DNA from: Acidiflorens sp003134435
GTDB taxonomy: Bacteria > Acidobacteriota > Terriglobia > Terriglobales > Acidobacteriaceae
Reading direction: 5' to 3'
Length of the DNA stretch: 64,000 bases
Assembly: GCA_963838415.1 (NCBI GenBank)
Contig: CAWIRB010000004.1
Span: 186,001 to 250,000 of the forward strand
The translations under genes were made by a program, and so were the position numbers. Of the stretch, positions 42,555 to 54,092 are shown piece by piece. Within the stretch, counting starts at the first letter, position 1. Each line of letters begins with the position of its first letter. The notes beneath the pieces are model-generated. The model searched no databases. It had not been told where the DNA came from and worked only from the letters and a program-made list of their open reading frames with translations.

Positions 42555-43643
42555 CTAGCGCATCGCCGCCGCGCTCGCCAGGCTGGCATTCAAATACCGG
42601 CTCATCGCCAGATCGATAATCGCGCCAATCATTTCCGTATAAGAAAGTCCCGACGCCCTGGCCGCCATGGCAAATTCCTGCCGGCTCGCCAGCCATGGAT
42701 TCGGATTCGCTTCAATCACGTAAACATCTCCATTCGGAGACAGCCGCATGTCGATCCGTCCATAATCGCGCAGCTTCAGCGCCCGGTAGGCGGCCAGCGC
42801 CGTGTCCGATAACCGTTTCATCGTCGCTTCGTCCAGATCTTCCGCCACCTGCGACTTGGTCAGCTTGTAGGCTTCGGTATTCTTTTCGAACTTCACATCG
42901 TAGCTCGCGATTTTCGGCGTGCCCTCCGGCAACCGTGACAGATCGAGTTCGATCAAAGGCAATACCTGCGCCCGCTCATAGCTCCCGAGAACACCCGCGT
43001 AAAGTTCCCGCCCTTCGATAAACTCCTCGATCAGCGCCGGAGAATCGAATTCATCCTGGATATATTCAACCCGCTCCATCATCTCCTTGATGTTCGTCAC
43101 CACCGCGCCCGCATCGATCCCGATCGATCCATCCTCCCACGACGGCTTGACGATCAGCGGAAAAGAAATGTCGTGCGCGTGCTCGATGCGTCCGCGATAC
43201 GCCGTGGCGAAAAATGGAGTCTTGATGCCATGAAACGCGAATATCTTCTTCGCGATCGCTTTGTCCTGCGCCAGAATAATCGCGTGCGGACCCGCCCCCG
43301 TGTAGCGCAAGCCCAGCAGGTCGACATACGCCACCACATTCATTTCTTTGGTGTCGTCGCCATCGAAAGACTCGGTCAGATTGAAAATTAGATCCGCATC
43401 GCAACGCGAAAGCGCATGCAGCGACTGCGGACGCCCGTCCAGTTCGAAATAATAAGGCTCGTGCCCCAATCTCTGTAGCGCCTCGAAAATCTCCTCGCGA
43501 TCGGTCTTCTCTTTCTTGACCGTCTTCACTTTCTTGCGAGGCTTGCGCACCACCGTCGCCGCCTCTTCCTTAGCCGCCGCCGCCGCTGGATCTTCGTTCC
43601 AAACGTCATACAGCAACGCGATTTTAAGTTTTGCTCCGCTCAT
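42555..43643 (-). CDS. D-alanine--D-alanine ligase-like ATP-grasp protein
   Basis: 362 residues. ATP-grasp fold with D-Ala-D-Ala ligase signatures: LGLRYTGAGPHAIILAQDKA, FPLIVKPSWEDGSIGIDAGA, LIEEFIEGRELYAGVLGSYE and DVYVIEANPNPWLASRQEFA. It also has an unusual basic insert near the N-terminus (RKPRKKVKTVKKEKTDREEI). Amino-acid ligase activity is inferred; the insert and the C-terminus without the usual serine loop make it unclear whether it makes D-Ala-D-Ala for peptidoglycan. Confidence 0.85.
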   Translation of the reverse strand: MSGAKLKIALLYDVWNEDPAAAAAKEEAATVVRKPRKKVKTVKKEKTDREEIFEALQRLGHEPYYFELDGRPQSLHALSRCDADLIFNLTESFDGDDTKEMNVVAYVDLLGLRYTGAGPHAIILAQDKAIAKKIFAFHGIKTPFFATAYRGRIEHAHDISFPLIVKPSWEDGSIGIDAGAVVTNIKEMMERVEYIQDEFDSPALIEEFIEGRELYAGVLGSYERAQVLPLIELDLSRLPEGTPKIASYDVKFEKNTEAYKLTKSQVAEDLDEATMKRLSDTALAAYRALKLRDYGRIDMRLSPNGDVYVIEANPNPWLASRQEFAMAARASGLSYTEMIGAIIDLAMSRYLNASLASAAAMR

Positions 43644-43689
43644 CCATTCTCCTGATTGCCGGGCGCGACGCCCCTCGCTCCGCTTCTCT

Positions 43690-44901
43690 TTACGGCTGTA
43701 TAAACTTCCCTTTCGTCACATACGTCATCACCAGCGCCGTCACATAAGCCGTGATCTCCGCCAGATGTTCGGCGCTGCGGGTTTTGTCGACCCGCAAATC
43801 AAGCTCGCTCGCGCGCTTTTCGATCGTGTCCATCAAAGTCTTGATCAGCGGACGCTGCGCCCCCGTCCACTGCGCCACTTTGTCAATCACCGCCTTGCGA
43901 TGCTGGTGCAGAAATTCCGCCGCCGCCCAGGCCGCCTTCCGCCGCCGCGATACCGGAAAGATGTCCCGCATGTCCGTATCCGGCGTCAACTCGGTCACCG
44001 CCACTTCCTCGCGCCCCGCCTGCTGCAGGTTGTAAAACTCGGCTACCGTGGTTTCCATCTCATCCACCGTCAGATCGGCTTCCCCGCGCCGCCGCAAGGG
44101 TTCGCTCTTTCCCACCCGGCGCGCCAACCGGTTCAGGTAGCGCAATTTCTCCATCGCGCCCCAGCCCCGATATCGCTTCCGCCAATTTGACCGCGGCGTC
44201 AACCACACCGCAAACGTCTCCGCAAAATCTTCATCGGGATGCTTCTGCGCATACCATCCCGGCAAATGCCGCACATAGTCCCGCGAAAACGGCGCCGGAC
44301 GGTAGTTATCCCGGTAAGGCCGCCGGAACGGTCCGAAAATCCGCTTCCAGTCCGGCTTGGTATGCAGCTTGTACGCGTAAGTGAACGCGTGTCCCGCCTC
44401 ATGCCGCAGGTACATCATGATTTCGCGAGCATCCTCCAGATCATGCGTTTCCTTTTCCAGTTGCGCCAAAGCCGCATGCGCCAGGTAAAACGGGATCCCG
44501 ATAATCGGCTCCCCCGACGGGCATCCCCATTCGTTGGTCAAATAAAACGCTGGACGAAACTTAGCCAGCCCCTTAGCGTCCAGTTCGCGATAAAGCTGAT
44601 CGACAAAGCGCTCCACCGGAGACCCGGCCAGCGTCAGCCCCAGCTCGCGAATCGGCCGGTCGAGCAGTTCCTGGTACGCCGCGGGTTCAGTTTTCGCGAT
44701 TACGATGTTGGGCACAAACGCTCGCTCACAAAGAGTCTGCAACCGCGCGGGCACAGGCGGGGAAATAATGTCACTACGATCAACGGTAACCGAAAGCAGT
44801 GTTGGATAGAAGTTACCGGGGTAATGGAAACTGGACGCGATCAAAAAGCACTTCGAATTGTGCGGACCGCTTACACGACCGACGAAAACTGCGAGCTCCA
44901 C
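43690..44901 (-). CDS. Putative zinc-binding metallopeptidase
   Basis: About 403 residues (start uncertain). Zinc site HEAGHAFTYAYKLH (HExxH-like) with a downstream Glu in HPDEDFAETFAVWLTP. Earlier, FRPAFYLTNEWGCPSGEPII is conserved in this group of putative zinc peptidases. Substrate unknown. The first 50 residues look unrelated; GTG 44754 is a credible shorter start. It lies 46 bp after the neighbouring ATP-grasp gene's start on the same strand, and may be cotranscribed with it. Confidence 0.8.
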   Translation of the reverse strand: MELAVFVGRVSGPHNSKCFLIASSFHYPGNFYPTLLSVTVDRSDIISPPVPARLQTLCERAFVPNIVIAKTEPAAYQELLDRPIRELGLTLAGSPVERFVDQLYRELDAKGLAKFRPAFYLTNEWGCPSGEPIIGIPFYLAHAALAQLEKETHDLEDAREIMMYLRHEAGHAFTYAYKLHTKPDWKRIFGPFRRPYRDNYRPAPFSRDYVRHLPGWYAQKHPDEDFAETFAVWLTPRSNWRKRYRGWGAMEKLRYLNRLARRVGKSEPLRRRGEADLTVDEMETTVAEFYNLQQAGREEVAVTELTPDTDMRDIFPVSRRRKAAWAAAEFLHQHRKAVIDKVAQWTGAQRPLIKTLMDTIEKRASELDLRVDKTRSAEHLAEITAYVTALVMTYVTKGKFIQP

Positions 44902-45007
44902 CGATGGGGTTGCGAGAATGAAGCCGAGTCAGGCACCTGCTCGTAGCCAATGTGCCAGGTCTTGGTTGGTTGCCCTTCGCACTCAAACCCCGAGACGCTG
45001 CCGCGCT

Positions 45008-45036
45008 TTGTTCCTCGGAAATGTTACAAATATAGG
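45008..45036 (+). promoter_or_regulatory. Candidate sigma-70 promoter of sodA
   Basis: TTGTTC (45008-45013), 17-nt spacer, TATAGG (45031-45036), about 110 bp before the superoxide dismutase start. Box matches are moderate. Confidence 0.45.
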
Positions 45037-45145
45037 GGGTCGCGGGACGGCCGAGCTCGCCCCCGAATGAATCTTTCAACCGCACCCCGTCATCCATAAG
45101 CTTCGGAGGGCACGAACGATGGCACAAACTTTGGAGGAAGTGAAA

Positions 45146-45763
45146 ATGGCGCATGAACTGCCACCGCTGCCGTACGATTACACGGCGCTTGAACCCACGA
45201 TCGATGAAAAGACGATGCACCTGCATCACGACATGCATCACGCGGCCTATGTGAAGAACCTGAATGCGGCGCTTGACAAGCATCCTGAACTGCACAAGAA
45301 AAGCGCGGAAGATCTGATTCGCGACCTGAACGCTGTCCCCGAAGACATCCGGGGCGTGATCCGCAATAATGGCGGAGGGCACGTCAACCACACGATGTTC
45401 TGGAACATCATGAAGCCCCACGGCGGCGGCGACCCCACCGGACCGATTGCCGACGTAATCAAGAAAACTTTTGGCGACTTCAAGACTTTTCAGGAAAAAT
45501 TCAACGCTGCGGGCGTGGGCCAGTTCGGCAGCGGATGGGTCTGGCTCGCTGGAGACTCCAAGGGAGAGGTAAAGATCATCTCCACTGCGAACCAGGACAG
45601 CCCCCTCTCGCAAGGCCTCTATCCTATTTTTGGGAATGATGTTTGGGAGCACGCCTATTATTTGAAATACAACAACCGGCGTCCCGAATATCTGCAAGCG
45701 TGGTGGAACGTAGTCAACTGGGAAGAAATCAACAAGCGCTACCATGAGTCGCTGAAGAAATAA
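45146..45763 (+). CDS. sodA: Superoxide dismutase, Mn-type (Fe/Mn family)
   Basis: 205 residues. The start MAHELPPLPYDYTALEPTID is the family N-terminus. Metal ligands are His in MHLHHDMHHAAYV, His in GGHVNHTMFW, and Asp/His in DVWEHAYYLKYNN. GGHVNHTMFW with Gln in ANQDSPLSQG favours manganese. Two starts are possible: ATG 45119 (GGAGGG 8 nt upstream) and ATG 45146 (GGAGG 7 nt upstream, inside the longer frame). I chose 45146 because it matches the family's usual start. Confidence 0.95.
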   Translation: MAHELPPLPYDYTALEPTIDEKTMHLHHDMHHAAYVKNLNAALDKHPELHKKSAEDLIRDLNAVPEDIRGVIRNNGGGHVNHTMFWNIMKPHGGGDPTGPIADVIKKTFGDFKTFQEKFNAAGVGQFGSGWVWLAGDSKGEVKIISTANQDSPLSQGLYPIFGNDVWEHAYYLKYNNRRPEYLQAWWNVVNWEEINKRYHESLKK

Positions 45764-45777
45764 CTCTGGGCGGGAAG

Positions 45778-45798
45778 GGACGGGGCTTCGCCCCGTCC
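45778..45798. repeat. REP-like palindrome
   Basis: GGACGGGGC, loop TTC, GCCCCGTCC, 15 bp after the sodA stop, in the convergent gap before purF. Nearly identical to 24661-24683. Confidence 0.75.
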
Positions 45799-45856
45799 AA
45801 TCGCTCGCGTAGCACGGACTCGGACGCGGTGGTGGATATTTTGAGGTTCAGCGCAA

Positions 45857-45878
45857 GGGCGGACTCCCTGGTCCGCCC
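45857..45878. repeat. Second intergenic palindrome
   Basis: GGGCGGAC, loop TCCCTG, GTCCGCCC: perfect 8-bp stem between sodA and purF. With the previous element it may terminate transcription from both sides. Confidence 0.65.
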
Positions 45879-45914
45879 AGCGCAGCGCAGGTGGGCAGTT
45901 GTGCGTGGTTCCGG

Positions 45915-47339
45915 CTAGCGCGCGGCGCCCGCCGGCAGGATCTCTTCCACGTCGACCTTGGTTGGGTAATTCCCGGTATAGCAAGCGGAGCAGTAGGTGG
46001 TTTTGTCTCCATCGGCGCACGCTTTTTTAAGACCCTCGAGTGAAAGATAGGCGAGTGAATCGGCGACAATGAAGGTCCGAATCTCGTCGATGGACTTGTT
46101 GGCGGCGATCAGCTCTTTCTTTGAAGGTGTATCGACGCCGTAGAAGCAGGGCGAAATCGTGGGTGGACAGGAAATTCGCATGTGAACTTCTTTCGCGCCG
46201 GCGTTGCGAATCATGCGGACAATCTTCTTGCTGGTGGTGCCGCGAACGATCGAGTCATCGACCAGAATTACGCGCTTGCCCTCGATCAGGCTGTGCACCG
46301 CGTTCAATTTCAGTTTGACGCCGAAATCGCGGACGGATTGCTGGGGTTCGATAAAAGTGCGTCCGATGTAATGGTTGCGGATGAGGCCAAGTCGAAACGG
46401 GATACCGCTTTCGGCGGCGTATCCGATGGCGGCGGTATTGCCGGAGTCCGGAACCGGAACCACGATATCGGCGTCCACCGGCGCTTCGCGAGCGAGCTGG
46501 CGTCCCATGGCATCGCGGCTGTGGTCGACGGAGCGGCCAAACACCAGACTGTCGGGGCGGGAAAAATATACGTGTTCAAAGATGCAGCTGGACTGCGCGG
46601 GAGACGGAGAATAAAAACGGGAACTGATCCCTTCGGGGCCAACGATGACGAGTTCGCCGGGTTTGACGTCGCGCTCATAGGTGGCGCCGAGCAAATCGAA
46701 GGCGCAGGTTTCCGAAGCAAAGACGACGGTATCGCGCTTTTCGCTGGTCAGGGCGGGAATGCGTCCCATGGCGAGCGGACGGAAGCCGCGTGGATCGCGG
46801 GCGGCAAAGACCCGGTCACGGCTGAGCATGACCAGGGAAAATGCGCCTTCGACGCGGCGTAGCGCGTCGGCGATCGCATCGGGTAAAGTCTGTTCGCGGG
46901 AGAGCGCGATCAGGTGCACCAGAACCTCGGTGTCGCTGTTGGTCTGGAAGATCGAGCCCTGGCCCTCTAACTTAGCGCGAATCGCGTGCGCGTTGACCAG
47001 GTTGCCGTTGTGCGCGATGGCGATGGTGCCTTTGTTGGACTGCACCATGATGGGCTGCGCGTTCAACAGAGCGGAATCGCCGGCAGTGGAATAGCGGGTG
47101 TGTCCGATGGCGAGAACGCCGCGCATGGAAGCGAGCACATCATGGCCGAAAATATCCGCGACCAATCCCATGGCCTTGTGCTGGCGCAGGCGTTCGCCGT
47201 CGGATGTGACGATGCCGGCCGATTCCTGCCCGCGATGCTGGAGGGCATGAAGTCCGAGATAGGCAAGCTTCTCGGCCTCGGGATGGGCGTGGATAGCGAC
47301 TACGCCGCATTCATCGCGAAATTTGTCGGAAGCCAGCAT
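45915..47339 (-). CDS. purF: Amidophosphoribosyltransferase PurF
   Basis: First committed enzyme of purine synthesis, making 5-phosphoribosylamine from PRPP and glutamine. 474 residues. The N-terminal Ntn-hydrolase nucleophile is Cys11 after a 10-residue propeptide (MLASDKFRDECGVVAIHA). HALQHRGQESAGIVTSDG and the PRPP motif VILVDDSIVRGTTS follow. The cysteines near the C-terminus (DKTTYCSACYTGNYP) fit the iron-sulfur subgroup. It lies 26 bp after purL, and the two are cotranscribed. Confidence 0.95.
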   Translation of the reverse strand: MLASDKFRDECGVVAIHAHPEAEKLAYLGLHALQHRGQESAGIVTSDGERLRQHKAMGLVADIFGHDVLASMRGVLAIGHTRYSTAGDSALLNAQPIMVQSNKGTIAIAHNGNLVNAHAIRAKLEGQGSIFQTNSDTEVLVHLIALSREQTLPDAIADALRRVEGAFSLVMLSRDRVFAARDPRGFRPLAMGRIPALTSEKRDTVVFASETCAFDLLGATYERDVKPGELVIVGPEGISSRFYSPSPAQSSCIFEHVYFSRPDSLVFGRSVDHSRDAMGRQLAREAPVDADIVVPVPDSGNTAAIGYAAESGIPFRLGLIRNHYIGRTFIEPQQSVRDFGVKLKLNAVHSLIEGKRVILVDDSIVRGTTSKKIVRMIRNAGAKEVHMRISCPPTISPCFYGVDTPSKKELIAANKSIDEIRTFIVADSLAYLSLEGLKKACADGDKTTYCSACYTGNYPTKVDVEEILPAGAAR

Positions 47340-47365
47340 TTACCCCTTAGCCAGAACAACTGAAC

Positions 47366-49705
<2,340 letters not shown>

Positions 49706-49930
49706 GACTGGGAATTTCTATTGTCGCATCTCAACCGAGTTTTGGCATGTGGATTCTGGGCAAGGTTGTGAGTGGTCAGTCATGTCCGCTGCTGTTGACG
49801 TTGATCTGGAAGGGCGGGGATCAAGGTCAACGGCAAAATCAAGGTCAATGCCAAGGATCAAGATCAGCGGCAAGAGATCAACCCCAACGTCAAAGGCAGC
49901 GGATAAGAGTGCCCGCCCTGCAGGGGCGTC

Positions 49931-49936
49931 TATACT
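49931..49936 (+). promoter_or_regulatory. -10-like box next to selB start
   Basis: TATACT ends 7 nt before the selB ATG; no Shine-Dalgarno. A near-palindrome CGCCCTGCAGGGGCG lies immediately upstream. The rest of the purL-selB gap has imperfect ATCAAGGTCAA repeats (about 49817-49880) and no tRNA. Confidence 0.4.
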
Positions 49937-49943
49937 GGCGCTG

Positions 49944-51872
49944 ATGAAATCGGTGATTATCGGCACCGCCGGACATATCGATCACGGCAAGACGGCACTG
50001 GTCAAAGCCCTCACCGGCATTGACGCCGACCGCCTCGAAGAAGAAAAGCGGCGCGGCATTACCATCGACATCGGCTTTGCCCACTGCGAACTCCCCGCTC
50101 CCGATGGCAGCAGAATTCGGCTGGGTTTCGTCGACGTTCCCGGCCACGAGCGCTTCGTGCGCAACATGCTGGCGGGCGTCGGCGGCATCGACCTGGTGCT
50201 GCTCGTTATCGCCGCCGATGAAGGCATCAAGCCGCAGACTCGCGAACACTTCGATATCTGCCGACTGCTTGCCATCCCACGCGGCATCCCCGTGCTCACA
50301 AAATCCGATGCCGTGGATGCCGAGACCCTCGGGGTAGTACGGGTGGAAGTCGAAGACTATCTGCGCGGATCGTTTCTCGATCCCGCAAAATCGCCGATAG
50401 TCGCGGTGAGTTCGTTGACAGGTGCGGGCATTGACGAGTTGAAATCCGCGCTCGCCCGGGTCGCTTCCGAAGCAACCACTAAGAACTCGGCATCCCTGGC
50501 TCGCCTTCCCATTGATCGCGTTTTCACTATGAAAGGTTTTGGCACGGTTGTTACCGGCACGCTCGTTGCCGGAACGATCCGCCGGGATGAAGAGTTCGAG
50601 GCGTTTCCGGCCGGCCAGCGGGTGCGCGTTCGCGGGGTGCAGGTTCATGGCTCGTCCGCCGAAGCCGCCGTCGCCGGGCAGCGCACCGCGCTCAACCTCG
50701 TGGGCGTCTCTACCGATGATTTAGCGCGCGGGATGATGCTGGCGACTGCGGGCTCATTCCATTCCACGTCGCGAGTCGATGTGTTGCTTACTCTTCTTCC
50801 CTCGGCAAAGCCGCTCAAGGATGGCGCCCGTGTACACTTTCACGCCTACACTTCGGAAACCATCGCGGAAGCGCGGTTGTACGAAACAAAGCACGAAACA
50901 AAGCACGAAACAAAGCATGGCGCGAAACAGCTGAAGCCGGGCGACGAAACATATGCGCAATTGCGATTCGCCGAACCCCTGCTGCTACTGCCCGGGGATC
51001 GCTTTATCGTGCGACAGTTTTCGCCGGTCGTGACCCTTGGCGGAGGCATCGTGCTGGATGCCTCACCCGCCACTCGCAAGCAACGGGCAGAAGACACGAA
51101 CGCGTTTCTCAAGATCATGCGCGATGGTTCTCCGGCAGAAGTGCTGGCGGCGCGCGTGGCGCGACGAGGTGTAATCGGTTTGCGTCTGAATGACATTCCG
51201 GGAGAAATGAACATCTGGCCGGAAGAAGCGGCGAAACTCGCCGCAAACGCCGGATTGGTCGACTGCCAGCAGATGCTGGTTGCGCCGGCGGCATTCGCGA
51301 TAGCAAAAACAGATGTACTCCAGGCTCTGAAGAAATTTCACGATGCGAATCCGCTTGTGGCCGGAATGAGCAAAGAGGAGCTGCGCGATCGGGTCAATCT
51401 GGGCCCCGAGCTTTTTTACAGGGTGCTCGAAAAATTGGCGGAAGAAAAGAAACTCGAAGTCGCGGGAGAACTCGTCCACCTGTCCGGCCGCGGAGTGGTC
51501 ATGAAGGACGAAGAAGCCGAGTCCAAGAAGATCATCGAGCAGGCGTTCGCTTCCGCCGGGTTAAAAGTGCCGTCGCTGAAAGAAGTGTTGGCGGGTCTGA
51601 AGGTGGATAAAATCCGCGCCCAGAAAATTGTGACTCTGCTTTTGCGCGACAAAATTCTGATTAAGATTTCGGAAGAACTGCTTTTTCACCAGACTGCCCT
51701 CACGGATCTTCGCCTGAAAATCGCAGCCCTCAAAAGTACTGCGCCGAAAATCGATGTCGCCCACTTTAAAGAGATGACCGGAGTTAGCCGCAAGTACGCG
51801 ATTCCGCTGCTCGAATATCTGGATCGCGAGCGGGTCACGCGCCGCGTGGGAGACGAGCGCGTGATTCTGTGA
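49944..51872 (+). CDS. selB: Selenocysteine-specific elongation factor SelB
   Basis: Delivers Sec-tRNA to UGA codons on SECIS hairpins. 642 residues, the normal size. The GTPase domain has IGTAGHIDHGKTALVKALTG (G1), RRGITIDIGFAHC (G2), FVDVPGHERFVRNMLAGVGG (G3) and TKSDAVD (G4). Domain II has RLPIDRVFTMKGFGTVVTGT. The C-terminal winged helices are about 430-640 (EMTGVSRKYAIPLLEYLDRE). ATG 49944 gives the family N-terminus; the open frame upstream is not conserved. selA, selD and tRNA-Sec are not in the window. Confidence 0.93.
   Translation: MKSVIIGTAGHIDHGKTALVKALTGIDADRLEEEKRRGITIDIGFAHCELPAPDGSRIRLGFVDVPGHERFVRNMLAGVGGIDLVLLVIAADEGIKPQTREHFDICRLLAIPRGIPVLTKSDAVDAETLGVVRVEVEDYLRGSFLDPAKSPIVAVSSLTGAGIDELKSALARVASEATTKNSASLARLPIDRVFTMKGFGTVVTGTLVAGTIRRDEEFEAFPAGQRVRVRGVQVHGSSAEAAVAGQRTALNLVGVSTDDLARGMMLATAGSFHSTSRVDVLLTLLPSAKPLKDGARVHFHAYTSETIAEARLYETKHETKHETKHGAKQLKPGDETYAQLRFAEPLLLLPGDRFIVRQFSPVVTLGGGIVLDASPATRKQRAEDTNAFLKIMRDGSPAEVLAARVARRGVIGLRLNDIPGEMNIWPEEAAKLAANAGLVDCQQMLVAPAAFAIAKTDVLQALKKFHDANPLVAGMSKEELRDRVNLGPELFYRVLEKLAEEKKLEVAGELVHLSGRGVVMKDEEAESKKIIEQAFASAGLKVPSLKEVLAGLKVDKIRAQKIVTLLLRDKILIKISEELLFHQTALTDLRLKIAALKSTAPKIDVAHFKEMTGVSRKYAIPLLEYLDRERVTRRVGDERVIL
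50881..50916 (+). repeat. Triple 12-bp tandem repeat inside selB
   Basis: ACGAAACAAAGC occurs three times without mismatch, encoding repeated E-T-K-H units. It lies in an exposed linker between domains, about residues 312-325. Change in copy number would stay in frame. Confidence 0.95.
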
Positions 51873-51881
51873 GTGGGTAGA

Positions 51882-51901
51882 GACGGGCGCCCTCGCCCGT
51901 C
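51882..51901. repeat. REP-like palindrome
   Basis: GACGGGCG, loop CCCT, CGCCCGTC: perfect 8-bp stem 9 bp after the selB stop, in the convergent gap before the AhpD-like gene. Confidence 0.7.
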
Positions 51902-51944
51902 CCCGCCGGGCGCAGCTCGGCCTTGCCTTGCCGTCAAATGTTTC

Positions 51945-52472
51945 CTAGATCTTTTCTTCCGGAAATTCCACGTCCAACGCCAGCGGCCCCGTGACGCGGT
52001 TGGTCAGGTTGGCCAAACCTACCAGCATATGGAGGTCGACAGTCTGCTCGTCGGAAAAGTGCTTCTTGAGTTCCGTGAAGTCGTCTTCCATGGCGCCATC
52101 TGGCGTCCGCGTGAGCTTTTCGGCATAGCCGAGCGCGGCTTGCTCCAAGGCGCCAAAACTTGAGTAGTTTCCTTCTTTGAGCGCCTTCATTTGTTCGGGC
52201 GTGAGTCCGGCGCGTTTCGAACCCTGAATATGGTGCTGGGTGCAGTAATCGCATCCGTTGATCAGCGAGACTCGAAGATATACCGCCTCGTACACTTTGC
52301 GGTCGAGCGAACGGCCGACGCTGGCATAGAATTCCAGGAATTTGCCGAGCATCGCGGGACGGTGCGCCAGCGCTTTTTGAATGTTGCCAGGCTTGCCTTT
52401 CAGCTTGCCATCGTAAATCTCTTTGACTTCCGGGCTGGCCTGGGCGGGTTCGATCAGAGCGATTCGAGACAC
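51945..52472 (-). CDS. AhpD-like carboxymuconolactone decarboxylase family protein
   Basis: 175 residues. The redox motif INGCDYCTQHHIQGSKRAGL (CxxC with downstream His) belongs to alkylhydroperoxidase AhpD-like proteins. FLEFYASVGRSLDRKVYEAV precedes it. Probable role is peroxide detoxification with a thiol partner. The GTG at 52472 is set by AGGAGG about 7 nt upstream, giving V-S-R-I-A-L-I-E-P; the frame is open further upstream without similarity. Convergent with selB. Confidence 0.9.
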   Translation of the reverse strand: MSRIALIEPAQASPEVKEIYDGKLKGKPGNIQKALAHRPAMLGKFLEFYASVGRSLDRKVYEAVYLRVSLINGCDYCTQHHIQGSKRAGLTPEQMKALKEGNYSSFGALEQAALGYAEKLTRTPDGAMEDDFTELKKHFSDEQTVDLHMLVGLANLTNRVTGPLALDVEFPEEKI

Positions 52473-52567
52473 GGAATTTCCTCCTGAAGTTCGGGCTCTA
52501 TAATAGACAGATTCAGCTCGGTCCGCTGCGGTTGCGCCGAAGTTGGCAGGCATGAGTACGGGGTGGC

Positions 52568-53995
52568 ATGAACCTGGGGTGGCACAAGTTGGAGTTACAC
52601 AAAAAAGTTCGCATTATCGGCGCTGGACTGGCCGGGTCGGAGGCGGCGTGGCAGTGTGCGCGGCGCGGCGTCGCCGTCGACCTTTACGAAATGCGGCCGG
52701 TGCGCACGACGCCGGCGCACCAGACGGATAACTTCGCCGAACTCGTCTGCTCCAATTCTCTAAAGTCCGAGAGCGAGAACACGGCACCCTGGCTGCTGAA
52801 AGAAGAGATGAGGCGGGCCGGCTCTCTATTGCTGGAGATGGCGCGAGAAACGGCGGTGCCGGCAGGGCACGCGCTCGCTGTCGACCGGGCGGAGTTTTCG
52901 CGCAAAGTGACAGGGGCGATTTTGCGCGAAGGTCTGATTACAGTCCGGCGCGAAGAGTTCAAGGAAGTCGGCGACGAGGGACTGGGTATTACGATCATTG
53001 CTACGGGTCCGCTCACTTCAGATGCGCTGTCGCGGGAAATTGCGCGGTTGAGTTCGGCGCCTTCATCTTCTCGCCCTTGTTTGGATTTATCTCATGCTGA
53101 CTTTTCGCCGTCAGGGGCGCCCCCGCCACACAATCTTTATTTCTATGATTCGATCAGCCCTATTGTGGAAGCCGATTCCATCAATATGAGCAAAGTCTAC
53201 CTGGCGGCGCGCTACGACAAAGGATCGGCGGATTACATTAATTGTCCAATGTCGAAAGAGGAGTACGACAGGTTTTACGATGCCCTGCTGGAAGCCCAAT
53301 CCGCGGAGCAGAAAGACTGGGAAAATCTGAACTACTTCGAGAGCTGCCTGCCGATCGAGGAGATTGCGCGACGGGGACGGGACACACTCCGCTTTGGGCC
53401 GATGAAACCAGTGGGACTGAAGGATCCTCGCACCGGAAGAATTCCGTATGCGGCGGTGCAATTACGGCAGGAAAATCTGCGGGCGGATTCTTACAACCTG
53501 GTGGGATTCCAGAATCATCTGAAATTTGGCGAACAGGCGCGAGTGCTGAGTCTGATTCCAGGCCTCGAAAATGCCCGGTTCTTGCGCTACGGGCAGATTC
53601 ACCGCAACACCTATATCAACTCTCCCGCGCTGCTGCAGGGGACGCTCCAGATGAGGACGCATCCGGGTGTGCTGTTTGCGGGGCAGATCTGTGGCGTCGA
53701 AGGCTATGTCGAGTCGATCGCGACCGGGTTGATGGCGGGAGTGAATGCGGCTACGCTGGCTTGCGGTGGCGAACCTTCACCGCCGCCGCGAGCGACGGCA
53801 TTCGGCTCGCTCGTGCACTACATCACGCAGGCAGAGAGCAAGAATTTTCAGCCCGCCAACATCACGTTTGACTTACTGCCCCCGCTCGAACGCAAGGTCC
53901 GCGACCGCAAGGAACGCCATCGGCTGCAATGTGAATTGGCGCTGCGGGAGTTCGAAGCCTGGCTGCGGCGTGAGCTTCAACCGATCCCGGTGTGA
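52568..53995 (+). CDS. trmFO: tRNA m5U54 methyltransferase TrmFO (folate/FAD-dependent)
   Basis: Methylates U54 in the T-loop using methylenetetrahydrofolate and FADH2. 475 residues. The FAD-binding IIGAGLAGSEAAWQCARRGV opens the protein. TPAHQTDNFAELVCSNSLKS includes one conserved cysteine and FAGQICGVEGYVESIATGL the other. FGPMKPVGLKDPRTGRIPYA is characteristic. TATAAT at 52499-52504 may be its -10 box. Like the ThyX-like protein, it belongs to folate/flavin-dependent uridine methylation chemistry. Confidence 0.95.
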   Translation: MNLGWHKLELHKKVRIIGAGLAGSEAAWQCARRGVAVDLYEMRPVRTTPAHQTDNFAELVCSNSLKSESENTAPWLLKEEMRRAGSLLLEMARETAVPAGHALAVDRAEFSRKVTGAILREGLITVRREEFKEVGDEGLGITIIATGPLTSDALSREIARLSSAPSSSRPCLDLSHADFSPSGAPPPHNLYFYDSISPIVEADSINMSKVYLAARYDKGSADYINCPMSKEEYDRFYDALLEAQSAEQKDWENLNYFESCLPIEEIARRGRDTLRFGPMKPVGLKDPRTGRIPYAAVQLRQENLRADSYNLVGFQNHLKFGEQARVLSLIPGLENARFLRYGQIHRNTYINSPALLQGTLQMRTHPGVLFAGQICGVEGYVESIATGLMAGVNAATLACGGEPSPPPRATAFGSLVHYITQAESKNFQPANITFDLLPPLERKVRDRKERHRLQCELALREFEAWLRRELQPIPV

Positions 53996-54092
53996 CATTG
54001 TTCCATGAGACGGAACGAAACTAGCCTGTCTCCCGTACATCTCAAGAGGGAGCCGCGCTTTCATTTTTCAGCGAGCCGCGTCGAACCTTCAG

